Made by a program: the position numbers and the translations under genes | Assembly (NCBI GenBank): GCA_015064125.1 | Contig: SVSV01000003.1 | Coordinates: 1-45,087 of the forward strand | From: Oscillospiraceae bacterium | GTDB taxonomy: Bacteria; Bacillota; Clostridia; Oscillospirales; CAG-272 | Length of the DNA stretch: 45,087 bases | Direction of reading: 5' to 3' | In this document: positions 23,241 to 30,902 of the stretch, in pieces | Layout: every line of letters starts with the position of its first letter | Numbering within the stretch: position 1 is the first letter of the stretch | Notes under the pieces: generated by a model | Database searches by the model: none | Seen by the model: the letters and a program-made list of their open reading frames with translations, nothing else | What the model was told of the DNA's origin: nothing

Positions 23241-24836
23241 TTATTGGCGATCGAAGTCCTCAAGCACGAGCGAGGGATTGTTGTCAAGCGCCCATTTGAT
23301 ACTCCACTGTCCTGTGAAAAGCAGATAATTTTTCCCGCGCACGTCCGTGACGCGCCTGGTGTCAGAGGCAAGATTCAGGCGTGCAAGGTCCCCCTCGTAG
23401 GCGGCGATGCGCTGGATATATTGGAACGGCAATTCGCGTTTGATATATTCCACGCCGTATTCCGATCTCATACGGAATTGCAGCACGTCGTATTGCAGGG
23501 TGCCGATGACGCCGACGAATACGCGCTCGTAGCCGGCATCGGGCTCAAAGAAGATGCGAATGGCGCCCTCCTGTGCGATCTGGTTCATGCCCTTGGCGAA
23601 TTGCTTGCGCTTCATGGAGTCGATCTGCTCTACCATGGCAAAATGCTCGGGCGCAAAGGTGGGGATGCCCTCGAAGGCGATTTTGCGGTCCTTGGTGCAA
23701 ACGGTATCGCCGATCGAAAATACACCCGGGTCAAACACGCCGATGATGTCACCTGCAAATGCCTCCTCGATTCCCTCGCGCTCCTCTGCCATCATTTGCT
23801 GGGGCTGTGCCAGCTTGATGGGCTTACCTGTCTGCATATGATAGTATTCCTTGCCGCGCTCAAATCTGCCCGAGCAGATGCGCAAAAAGGCAATGCGGTC
23901 GCGGTGGGCCTTGTTCATATTGGCCTGAATTTTGAAAACAAATGCAGAGAAGCGGTCGTCAAACGGATCGACGGTGTCGGTCCCGGTGGTACGGGGCAGG
24001 GGCGTCGGGGTCAGCTGCAGGAAGTAACGCAGAAAATCCTCTACGCCGAAATTGTTGAGGGCCGAGCCGAAAAACACGGGCGAGAGCTTTCCCTTGGCAA
24101 TGGCCTCCAGATCAAAATCAAACGAGGCGCCATCAAGCAGCTCGACCTGCTCCACCAATTCGGTGCGCAGATTTTCGCCAATCAGCTTATCAAGCTTTTC
24201 GGTGTCGGAAATGTCGCAGGCGATGGCGTCGAGGCGGCTTCTGCCGCGGTGCGCATCGTCAAAGGCGTGAATGGCACGCTCACGACGGTCGTATACGCCC
24301 TTGAAGGTTACGCCGCAGCTGATCGGCCAGTTCATCGGGTAGGTGCCGATGCCAAACTCGCGCTCAAGCTCGTCAAGCAGGTCAAAGGGGTCGCGCGCCT
24401 CGTGGTCAAGCTTGTTGATAAAGGTGAAGATCGGAATGCCGCGCTTGGCGCAAACGTGAAAGAGCTTGCGTGTCTGGGGCTCGATGCCCTTGGCGGCATC
24501 AATGACCATAACGGCGCTATCCGCGGCCATCAGCGTGCGGTAGGTGTCCTCGGAGAAATCCTGGTGCCCGGGGGTGTCGAGAATGTTGATGCAATAGCCG
24601 TCGTATTCAAACTGCAGCACCGAGGAGGTAACAGAAATGCCGCGCTGCTTTTCAAGCTCCATCCAGTCGGAAACGGCGTGGCGGTCGCTTTGCTTGCCCT
24701 TCACGGACCCGGCCGATTGAATGGCACCGCCGTAGAGCAAAAGCTTTTCGGTCAGAGTGGTCTTGCCTGCGTCGGGGTGTGAGATGATCGCAAAGGTGCG
24801 TCGGCGCTGTATTTCTTTTCTTGTTCTTTCGTCCAT
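23241..24836 (-). CDS. prfC: Peptide chain release factor 3
   Basis: 531-aa translational GTPase that recycles RF1/RF2 from the ribosome. Motifs: P-loop SHPDAGKTTLTEKLL, the RF3-typical QRGISVTSSVLQF switch region, DTPGHQDFSEDTYRTL, and NKLD as the base-specificity motif. Length and domain order fit PrfC rather than EF-G. SD aaaggat is eight bases before ATG; promoter at 24872-24900. It is a single-gene unit. The 145 bases after the stop contain two small GC hairpins before the terminator-like repeat at 23064-23096. Confidence 0.98.
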   Translation of the reverse strand: MDERTRKEIQRRRTFAIISHPDAGKTTLTEKLLLYGGAIQSAGSVKGKQSDRHAVSDWMELEKQRGISVTSSVLQFEYDGYCINILDTPGHQDFSEDTYRTLMAADSAVMVIDAAKGIEPQTRKLFHVCAKRGIPIFTFINKLDHEARDPFDLLDELEREFGIGTYPMNWPISCGVTFKGVYDRRERAIHAFDDAHRGRSRLDAIACDISDTEKLDKLIGENLRTELVEQVELLDGASFDFDLEAIAKGKLSPVFFGSALNNFGVEDFLRYFLQLTPTPLPRTTGTDTVDPFDDRFSAFVFKIQANMNKAHRDRIAFLRICSGRFERGKEYYHMQTGKPIKLAQPQQMMAEEREGIEEAFAGDIIGVFDPGVFSIGDTVCTKDRKIAFEGIPTFAPEHFAMVEQIDSMKRKQFAKGMNQIAQEGAIRIFFEPDAGYERVFVGVIGTLQYDVLQFRMRSEYGVEYIKRELPFQYIQRIAAYEGDLARLNLASDTRRVTDVRGKNYLLFTGQWSIKWALDNNPSLVLEDFDRQ

Positions 24837-24871
24837 AGCAGATATCCTTTATTTTTTAACAATCGCTTTAT

Positions 24872-24900
24872 ATTTTACCGCATTTTTTGTAAGAATGCAA
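24872..24900 (-). promoter_or_regulatory. prfC promoter
   Basis: Minus-strand TTGCAT, 17-base spacer, TAAAAT, about 35 bases before the start codon. Confidence 0.75.
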
Positions 24901-25171
24901 GAGGAAAGCAAAAAATATATACGCACACAAAGGAGGCAGGCCCCTTGCTTATGGGATAGGGGTCAGGGGAGAAAAGGCGGCTTGTTTTCTACATTTATAT
25001 TGTATAGGTGCCCGGCAAAGCACGTCAGCCTTCAAGGGGGGACGAAAAAAATGATGCCGTCAAGGCTGTTTTTTAACCCCCTGTGGGCGCTTTTTTCACC
25101 TATTGAAAAAAGATGACAAAGGCACCAAAAACGAGGGGTTATTTTTGTGTATTATTTTCTTTAAAAAGTGC
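24901..25171 (+). other. Orphan intergenic region between prfC and nrdD with hairpins and microORF
   Basis: A 271-base stretch between divergent prfC and nrdD units. Seen on the plus strand: hairpin cccct / agggg at 24952-24972, stem cagcctt / aaggctg (25026-25032, 25062-25068) followed by T6, an alternative pairing of GGGGG/AAAAAA (25036-25050) with TTTTTT/CCCCC (25069-25081), and a perfect cttttttc / gaaaaaag arm pair at 25090-25112. A 21-codon frame sits inside. This looks like an expressed, structured leader or short RNA, but no promoter was clearly seen for it. Confidence 0.4.
25051..25116 (+). CDS. Possible 21-aa microprotein or leader peptide
   Basis: ATG ATG start, seven to ten bases after AAGGGGGG (25034-25041), one of the strongest SD sequences here. 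The peptide has a hydrophobic, aromatic middle (SRLFFNPLWALFSPI) and basic ends. It overlaps the terminator-like stem, so ribosome movement could influence that structure. It might equally be a chance frame. No known family. Confidence 0.3.
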   Translation: MMPSRLFFNPLWALFSPIEKR

Positions 25172-25200
25172 TTGCCTTTTTCGCTCGTTCATGGTATACT
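25172..25200 (+). promoter_or_regulatory. nrdDG promoter
   Basis: TTGCCT, 17-base spacer, TATACT; predicted start near 25207. The NrdR boxes lie directly downstream, in the position for repression. Confidence 0.8.
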
Positions 25201-25212
25201 ATTTTCTGCCTG

Positions 25213-25228
25213 ACACAAGATATAGTGT
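25213..25228 (+). promoter_or_regulatory. NrdR box 1
   Basis: ACACAAGATATAGTGT, a near-exact match to the NrdR consensus ACACWATATATWGTGT. NrdR is the ATP/dATP-sensing repressor of ribonucleotide reductase genes. Confidence 0.85.
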
Positions 25229-25244
25229 TGTGATTTCAAAACGG

Positions 25245-25260
25245 TGTCTAAATATAGTGG
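25245..25260 (+). promoter_or_regulatory. NrdR box 2
   Basis: TGTCTAAATATAGTGG, a degraded second box, exactly 32 bp (three helical turns) from box 1, the spacing typical for paired NrdR sites. Confidence 0.7.
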
Positions 25261-25291
25261 GCGACGTGAACGCCCGAAGGGAGAGGGAAAG

Positions 25292-27475
25292 ATGAAGATC
25301 ATTAAGAGAAACGGCTCTGAGGTTACCTTTGACCGCACGAAGATCGTGCGTGCGATTGAGAAGGCAAACGAGAGCGGCGAGGGCAAGCCCGAGCTGACCG
25401 CGCGCCAAATTGACTATATTTCCTTTGTCATTGAGGACTACTGCACGGACGTGGGACGTGCACTTTCCGTGGAGGAGATCCAGGAGCTGGTGGAAACGCT
25501 GATCATCCAGCAAAACGCCCCCGAAACGGCAAAGCGCTATATTCGTTATCGCTTCACGCGCAACCTTGCACGTCGCGCAAACACCACCGATGAGAATATA
25601 CTTTCCTTGATCGAATGCAACAACGAGGAAGTGAAGCAGGAAAACTCCAACAAGAACCCTACCGTCAATAGCGTGCAGCGCGACTATATGGCAGGCGAGG
25701 TGTCCAAGGACCTTACGCGCCGCGTTTTGCTGCCTGAGGATATCGTGGCTGCACACGAGGAGGGCATCATCCACTTCCACGACAGTGATTACTTTGCACA
25801 GCACATGCACAACTGCGACCTGGTCAATCTTGAGGATATGCTGCAAAACGGCACGGTGATCAGCGGTACGCTGATCGAAAAGCCCCACAGCTTTTCCACC
25901 GCCTGCAACATCGCCACGCAAATCATTGCACAGGTGGCCTCAAATCAGTACGGTGGCCAGAGCATTTCCCTGACGCACCTTGCGCCCTTCGTGCAGGTAT
26001 CACGCGAGAAGATCGCCCGTCAGGTCAAGAGCGAGCTTGAGGCGTTGGGTGTGACCCCCGGTGCTGAAAAGACCGCTGAGATCGTGGAGAAGCGTCTGCG
26101 CGATGAGATCCGACGCGGTGTGCAGACCATTCAGTATCAGGTGGTCACCTTACTCACCACCAACGGCCAGGCACCCTTTATCACGGTGTTCATGTATCTT
26201 GGCGAGGCCAAGGATGCGCAGACCAAGAGGGACCTTGCCATGATCATCGAGGAAATGCTTGAGCAGCGCATCATGGGTGTGAAAAACGAGGCAGGCGTTT
26301 ACGTGACGCCGGCATTCCCTAAGCTTATTTACGTGCTTGAGGAGGATAACATCAGTGAGGATGCTCCTTACTGGTACCTCACCAAGCTTGCCGCAAAATG
26401 CACCGCTAAGCGCATGGTGCCCGATTATATCTCCGAAAAGGTGATGAAGAAGCTGAAGATCGATGACAACGGTGACGGCAACTGCTACACCTGCATGGGC
26501 TGCCGCTCATTCCTCACGCCCTGGGTCGATGAAAACGGCAAGGCGAAATACTATGGCCGCTTCAATCAGGGTGTGGTGACCATCAATCTGGTTGACGCCG
26601 CCTGCACCGCTATGCTTGAGGGCAGAGACACAGAAAAATTCTGGCAGATCCTTGACGAGCGCCTTGAGCTGTGCCATCGCGCCCTGCAATGCCGTCATGA
26701 GCGTCTTGAGGGCACGCTGTCTGATGCCGCCCCCATTTTGTGGCAGTACGGTGCACTGGCACGCCTTGAAAAGGGTGAGCCCATCACCAAGCTTTTGCAC
26801 GGTGGCTATTCCACCATTTCTCTTGGCTATGCGGGCCTTTGGGAGTGCGTATATGCCATGACGGGTAAGAAATTGACTGATCCCGAGGGTGAAAGGTTCG
26901 GCCTTGAGGTCATGCAGTATCTCAACGATGCCTGCAAGAAATGGAAAGAGGCGGAGAATATTCACTATTCACTGTACGGCACGCCCCTTGAATCCACCAC
27001 CTATAAGTTTGCTAAGTGCTTGCAAAAGCGCTTTGGTAAGATCCCGGGCGTTACTGACAAGAGCTATATCACCAATTCCTATCACGTGCACGTGACGCAG
27101 GAGATCGATGCCTTTGATAAGCTTGCCTTTGAGTCTAAGTTCCAGGAGCTTTCTCCCGGCGGTGCGATCAGCTACGTTGAGGTGCCTAATATGCAGGACA
27201 ACCTTGATGCAGTGCTTGAGGTGATGAAGTTTATTTACAATAACATTATGTACGCTGAGCTGAATACCAAGAGTGACTATTGTCAGGTCTGCGGCTATGA
27301 CGGTGAAATTCAAATTGTTGAGGATGACGGTAAGCTGATTTGGGAATGCCCGCATTGCCACAACCGCGATCAGAACAAGATGAACGTGGCGCGCCGTACG
27401 TGCGGCTATATCGGCACGCAGTATTGGAACCAGGGCAGGACCAAGGAAATTCAAGAGCGCGTGCTGCACCTTTGA
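25292..27475 (+). CDS. nrdD: Anaerobic ribonucleoside-triphosphate reductase
   Basis: 727-aa glycyl-radical enzyme making dNTPs from NTPs without oxygen. ATG 25292 follows gaagggagaggg; a longer frame from 25244 runs through NrdR box 2 and is rejected. N-terminal ATP cone (MKIIKRNGSEVTFDRTKIV), the catalytic barrel with NLEDMLQNGTVISG, a zinc site near the C-terminus (CQVCG...CPHCH) and the glycyl radical loop RRTCGYIG about 20 residues from the end. nrdG begins three bases after the stop. Expression is expected to respond to NrdR. Confidence 0.98.
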   Translation: MKIIKRNGSEVTFDRTKIVRAIEKANESGEGKPELTARQIDYISFVIEDYCTDVGRALSVEEIQELVETLIIQQNAPETAKRYIRYRFTRNLARRANTTDENILSLIECNNEEVKQENSNKNPTVNSVQRDYMAGEVSKDLTRRVLLPEDIVAAHEEGIIHFHDSDYFAQHMHNCDLVNLEDMLQNGTVISGTLIEKPHSFSTACNIATQIIAQVASNQYGGQSISLTHLAPFVQVSREKIARQVKSELEALGVTPGAEKTAEIVEKRLRDEIRRGVQTIQYQVVTLLTTNGQAPFITVFMYLGEAKDAQTKRDLAMIIEEMLEQRIMGVKNEAGVYVTPAFPKLIYVLEEDNISEDAPYWYLTKLAAKCTAKRMVPDYISEKVMKKLKIDDNGDGNCYTCMGCRSFLTPWVDENGKAKYYGRFNQGVVTINLVDAACTAMLEGRDTEKFWQILDERLELCHRALQCRHERLEGTLSDAAPILWQYGALARLEKGEPITKLLHGGYSTISLGYAGLWECVYAMTGKKLTDPEGERFGLEVMQYLNDACKKWKEAENIHYSLYGTPLESTTYKFAKCLQKRFGKIPGVTDKSYITNSYHVHVTQEIDAFDKLAFESKFQELSPGGAISYVEVPNMQDNLDAVLEVMKFIYNNIMYAELNTKSDYCQVCGYDGEIQIVEDDGKLIWECPHCHNRDQNKMNVARRTCGYIGTQYWNQGRTKEIQERVLHL

Positions 27476-27478
27476 TAG

Positions 27479-28012
27479 ATGAATTACGGTGCAATTAAAG
27501 GGCGTGACATTGCCAACGGCCCGGGCGTGCGTGTGTCGCTTTTTGTGTCGGGCTGTACGCATCACTGCCCGGGGTGCTTCAATCCCGACACGTGGGATTT
27601 TGACTACGGCGTGCCATTTACCCCAGAAACGGTACAGGAAATCCTTGATTTGATGTCCCCTGATTTTATTACAGGCTTCACTTTGCTCGGCGGTGAGCCG
27701 ATGGAGGTGCAAAACCAAGTGGCGATCTTGCCGCTTTTGCGCAGGATCAAAGCACAGTATCCCACTAAATCGATCTGGATGTATTCGGGCTACGTGCTGG
27801 AGGAGCTGCTTTCCGACAGCTCAGCGCGATGCGACGTGACCGATGAGATCCTATCGCTGATCGACGTGCTGGTTGACGGGGAGTTTGTATTGGCGCAAAA
27901 GGATATCCGATTGCGCTTCCGCGGCTCTGCCAATCAGCGTCTCATTGATATGCGCAAAACGCGCGCCGCAGGCAACGTCGTTTTATGGGACGACGGTAGC
28001 GGCAGAAGATAA
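27479..28012 (+). CDS. nrdG: Anaerobic RNR activating protein (radical SAM)
   Basis: 177-aa radical-SAM activase that generates the glycyl radical on NrdD. Cluster motif GCTHHCPGCFNP (CX3CX2C), and FTLLGGEPM for SAM contact. Complete, with usual length. Four-base spacing from nrdD and shared terminator indicate a nrdDG operon. Confidence 0.97.
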   Translation: MNYGAIKGRDIANGPGVRVSLFVSGCTHHCPGCFNPDTWDFDYGVPFTPETVQEILDLMSPDFITGFTLLGGEPMEVQNQVAILPLLRRIKAQYPTKSIWMYSGYVLEELLSDSSARCDVTDEILSLIDVLVDGEFVLAQKDIRLRFRGSANQRLIDMRKTRAAGNVVLWDDGSGRR

Positions 28013-28018
28013 TAAGCT

Positions 28019-28077
28019 GCTCTTTCCCGACTGATGCCCAAGATGGGTATCGCGTCGGGGAAGGGCACTTTTTGTTT
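28019..28077 (+). terminator. nrdDG terminator
   Basis: GC-rich stem gctctttcccgac / gtcggggaagggc with an inner tgccca / tgggta pairing, then actttttg. Confidence 0.85.
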
Positions 28078-28121
28078 ATAAGGGCGTGGCCTATCTTTTG
28101 TGACAAAATGTGTGTGTGCTC

Positions 28122-28150
28122 TTGACTTTATGTTTAAGAAAGGGTATAAT
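28122..28150 (+). promoter_or_regulatory. Promoter of the DUF1836 gene
   Basis: TTGACT, 17-base spacer, perfect TATAAT, 55 bases before the start codon. Confidence 0.85.
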
Positions 28151-28205
28151 ATAATAAGTGTATTTTTGCATTGCTGTGCAAAAGCTGTCGAAAGGAGGGG
28201 ATGGG

Positions 28206-28943
28206 ATGAATGAAAGGGAGCTTGCGTCACTGATCGCACGCGCGGTAAGCGATGCGGATCTGGCCGATACCGATATCCCTGCCATTGATCTGTACCTGGA
28301 CCAGATACTCAGCCTGGTGGCTGATAAAAACGCGGTCGCCTCGGCGCGTTACCGCGAGCGTGCACTGACTAAAACGATGATCAATAACTATTCAAAGGAC
28401 GGCCTCATCAGCCCGATCGAGGGCAAAAAGTATACCAAGGAGCATATCATTGAAATGCTGCTTGTATACGCGCTGAAAAATACGCTTTCGATCAGTGAGA
28501 TCAAGCGTGTGCTGATAGGTGCGCGTAATGATTGCGGCTTTACGGGTAAGGATCTCACCGCCTGCTACCACCGTTTCCTCTCTATCAAGGAGGGCAACCG
28601 TGCCCGCACAGCCGATACGGTCTTTTCTCTTTTAAAGGAGGACGGGCTTGATATGACAAACGACAGTGATTTCTTAGTCGCCCTGCTTGATATCTTATCG
28701 CTTTCCGCTTATTTGAAGACGGTGGCGCAGGAGATGCTGGAATCACGCTATACTGACCCTGATAAGGCCGAGCGCGAGCGCCGCGAGCGCGAAAAGGCCG
28801 AAAAGCGAGAGCGCGAGGAGGCCGAAAAGGCCGAAAAGCGTGAACGTGAAAAGGCCGAAAAGGCCGAAAAACGGGAGAAAAACGAGCGCGAGCGTGAGGA
28901 AAAGCGCCGCGAAAAGGAAGGGGCTACCATCGACCAAGGTTGA
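28206..28943 (+). CDS. DUF1836 protein with charged repeat tail
   Basis: 245 aa. ATG 28206 follows aaaggagggg. Residues about 1-180 match the DUF1836 pattern: IDLYLDQILSLV, ALTKTMINNYSKDGLI, GKKYTKEHIIEMLLVYALK and LSISEIKRVL, which looks MerR-like and may bind DNA. The last about 50 residues are almost wholly K/E/R/A (units AEKREREE and AEKAEKRERE), a single long charged helix or coiled coil. The gene stands before the exopolysaccharide cluster, which has its own promoter, so any regulatory link is inference. In the DNA the tail shows repeated gccgaaaag / gagcgc units. Confidence 0.83.
   Translation: MNERELASLIARAVSDADLADTDIPAIDLYLDQILSLVADKNAVASARYRERALTKTMINNYSKDGLISPIEGKKYTKEHIIEMLLVYALKNTLSISEIKRVLIGARNDCGFTGKDLTACYHRFLSIKEGNRARTADTVFSLLKEDGLDMTNDSDFLVALLDILSLSAYLKTVAQEMLESRYTDPDKAERERREREKAEKREREEAEKAEKREREKAEKAEKREKNEREREEKRREKEGATIDQG
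28770..28925 (+). repeat. Imperfect tandem gccgaaaag-type repeat coding for the charged tail
   Basis: Short 9-18-base units (gcc gaa aag, gag cgc gag) recur, giving the K/E/R-rich C-terminus. Slippage-prone DNA could change tail length between strains. Confidence 0.6.
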
Positions 28944-28951
28944 AATTTCCA

Positions 28952-28980
28952 TTGACTGCTGAGCGTAAATACATTAAAAT
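28952..28980 (+). promoter_or_regulatory. Promoter of the exopolysaccharide operon
   Basis: TTGACT, 17-base spacer, TAAAAT, 45 bases before the dehydratase start; SD aaaaaggagag follows. No terminator separates it from the DUF1836 gene. Confidence 0.8.
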
Positions 28981-29025
28981 AGACGTGGAATAAAAATCCC
29001 CGTCAAAAAGGAGAGTTTTGACTTT

Positions 29026-30894
29026 ATGAAAAATATTTGCTGGGTAAAGGTGCGCAAAATAGCCCTGCTTGTTGCGGCTGACTGGCTTGCACTTTTACTG
29101 TCATTGTTCATAACACGTGTGTTGCTGACAAGCAGCATACGGTTTAGCACGGATGAGTTACCCGCACTGCTGGCGACGAGTGCCGCTTCACTTGCCGTGT
29201 TTGCGGTGCTTGGATATTACAAAATGTCCTTGCAAAATGCAGGCTTTGAGGAAATGCTGCGATTGTGCTTCGGCACACTGATCGCCACGCCGCTTTGTAT
29301 TTTGATCAACGTGGTCCTGGATGGCGGTTACGGTGTGCGTGAGGTCATCGTTACCTTTTTGATCCTGTTCAATTTTACCTGCCTGACGCGCTACGCCTAT
29401 CGCTTTTCACGTGCTTGGCGCTATCGCTTCAAGGGACGCAGCCGACGCACGCCTGTGATGGTAGTCGGTGCGGGTGACGCGGGCACGATGATCGTGCGTG
29501 AGATCAAAGCCTCTGATAAGATCAAGCTTCTGCCTGTTTGTATCATCGATGACGATCCTCAAAAATTACATACCAATATTTGCGGTGTGCCCGTGGTCGG
29601 TAACCGTAATACCATAGAACAAATGGTGCAAAAGCACGGCATTGAGCAGATCTTTATCGCCATTCCCTCGGCGCGCAAGGCCGATATCAGTGCCATTTGT
29701 GAGATCTGCGCACGTACGCGCTGCCGCGTGCAGATCCTGCCCGGCGTGTATCAGATGCTTTCGGGCACGGCTGTGACCAACTATATGCGCGATATCAACA
29801 TCAACGACCTGCTCGGCCGTGAGCCCATTACGATAAATACCCGCGAGGTATTTGCTTATATCGAAGGCAAGCATATCCTGGTGACGGGCGGCGGTGGCTC
29901 TATCGGCAGCGAGCTGTGCCGTCAGATCGCCGCACACAATCCCGCATCGTTGACGATCTTTGATATTTATGAAAATAACGCCTACGATATTGAGATGGAG
30001 CTCAGGCGCACGTATCCGTACCTGACACTGCGCGTGTTGATCGGCAGTGTGCGGGATGAGCGGCGTGTAGCTGACGTGTTTGCCCAAGTGGCGCCCCACG
30101 TCGTATTTCATGCGGCAGCCCATAAGCATGTGCCTTTGATGGAGAACAGCCCTGCTGAGGCAGTGAAGAATAACGTGTTCGGCACGTATAACGTGGCAAA
30201 GGCCGCCAGTGATTTTGGCGTTGAGCGCTTTGTGATGATATCCACCGATAAGGCGGTGAACCCCACCAACGTAATGGGCGCCACCAAGCGCATATGCGAG
30301 ATGATCGTGCAGAATTTTGCGGCACAGTCAAAGACTACCGATTACGTGGCTGTGCGCTTCGGTAACGTTTTGGGCAGTAACGGCAGCGTGATCCCCTTGT
30401 TCAAGCGTCAGATCAGCGAGGGCGGCCCCGTAACCGTTACGCATAAGGACATTATCCGCTATTTTATGACGATCCCCGAGGCTGTTTCGCTGGTTTTACA
30501 GGCAGGTGCTTACGCCGCGGACGGCGAGGTCTTCGTGCTGGATATGGGTGAGCCTGTTAAGATCGTGACGCTGGCAGAAAATCTGATCCGCCTTTCCGGC
30601 TACATTCCCTATAAGGATATTGACATTACCTTCACGGGCTTACGTCCCGGAGAGAAGCTGTTTGAGGAGCTGCTGCTCGACGAGGAGGGCATGCGCAAGA
30701 CCCCCAACAAAAAAATTTTTATCGGTAATCCTGTGCCCGTTGACAATGAAACGTTGATGCTGGCGCTGGCAGATATGCGAGAGGCCGCCGCGCAAAATGA
30801 CGTTGGCGCTATTCTTGCAAAGATCAAAGACCTGGTCCCCACATACCGTGCGGATACGCGTACGGTAGCAGGGGCGCGACCCAAAAAGGAGTAA
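29026..30894 (+). CDS. Membrane nucleotide-sugar 4,6-dehydratase (CapD/WbpM/PglF type)
   Basis: 622 aa. Four N-terminal membrane helices, a CoA-binding-like Rossmann domain (VMVVGAGDAGTMIVREI), then an SDR domain with the NAD motif VTGGGGSIGSELCRQI, AAAHKHVPLMENSP, ISTDKAVNPTNVMGATKR. The catalytic residues read as S/M/K, with Met replacing Tyr as in WbpM-type enzymes. Such enzymes convert UDP-GlcNAc-type sugars to 4-keto-6-deoxy forms used for bacillosamine-like or FucNAc-like sugars. First gene of the operon; the product sugar cannot be determined. Confidence 0.93.
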   Translation: MKNICWVKVRKIALLVAADWLALLLSLFITRVLLTSSIRFSTDELPALLATSAASLAVFAVLGYYKMSLQNAGFEEMLRLCFGTLIATPLCILINVVLDGGYGVREVIVTFLILFNFTCLTRYAYRFSRAWRYRFKGRSRRTPVMVVGAGDAGTMIVREIKASDKIKLLPVCIIDDDPQKLHTNICGVPVVGNRNTIEQMVQKHGIEQIFIAIPSARKADISAICEICARTRCRVQILPGVYQMLSGTAVTNYMRDININDLLGREPITINTREVFAYIEGKHILVTGGGGSIGSELCRQIAAHNPASLTIFDIYENNAYDIEMELRRTYPYLTLRVLIGSVRDERRVADVFAQVAPHVVFHAAAHKHVPLMENSPAEAVKNNVFGTYNVAKAASDFGVERFVMISTDKAVNPTNVMGATKRICEMIVQNFAAQSKTTDYVAVRFGNVLGSNGSVIPLFKRQISEGGPVTVTHKDIIRYFMTIPEAVSLVLQAGAYAADGEVFVLDMGEPVKIVTLAENLIRLSGYIPYKDIDITFTGLRPGEKLFEELLLDEEGMRKTPNKKIFIGNPVPVDNETLMLALADMREAAAQNDVGAILAKIKDLVPTYRADTRTVAGARPKKE

Positions 30895-30902
30895 TCAAAG
30901 CG

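Noticed and set aside
23235..24782. 515-codon open frame on the plus strand opposite prfC
   Set aside because: Fully antisense to a certain gene, no SD, composition dictated by prfC codon structure.
25113..25295. 60-codon plus-strand frame overlapping the nrdD promoter
   Set aside because: It spans the promoter and NrdR boxes, and its start overlaps the microORF stop only by chance.
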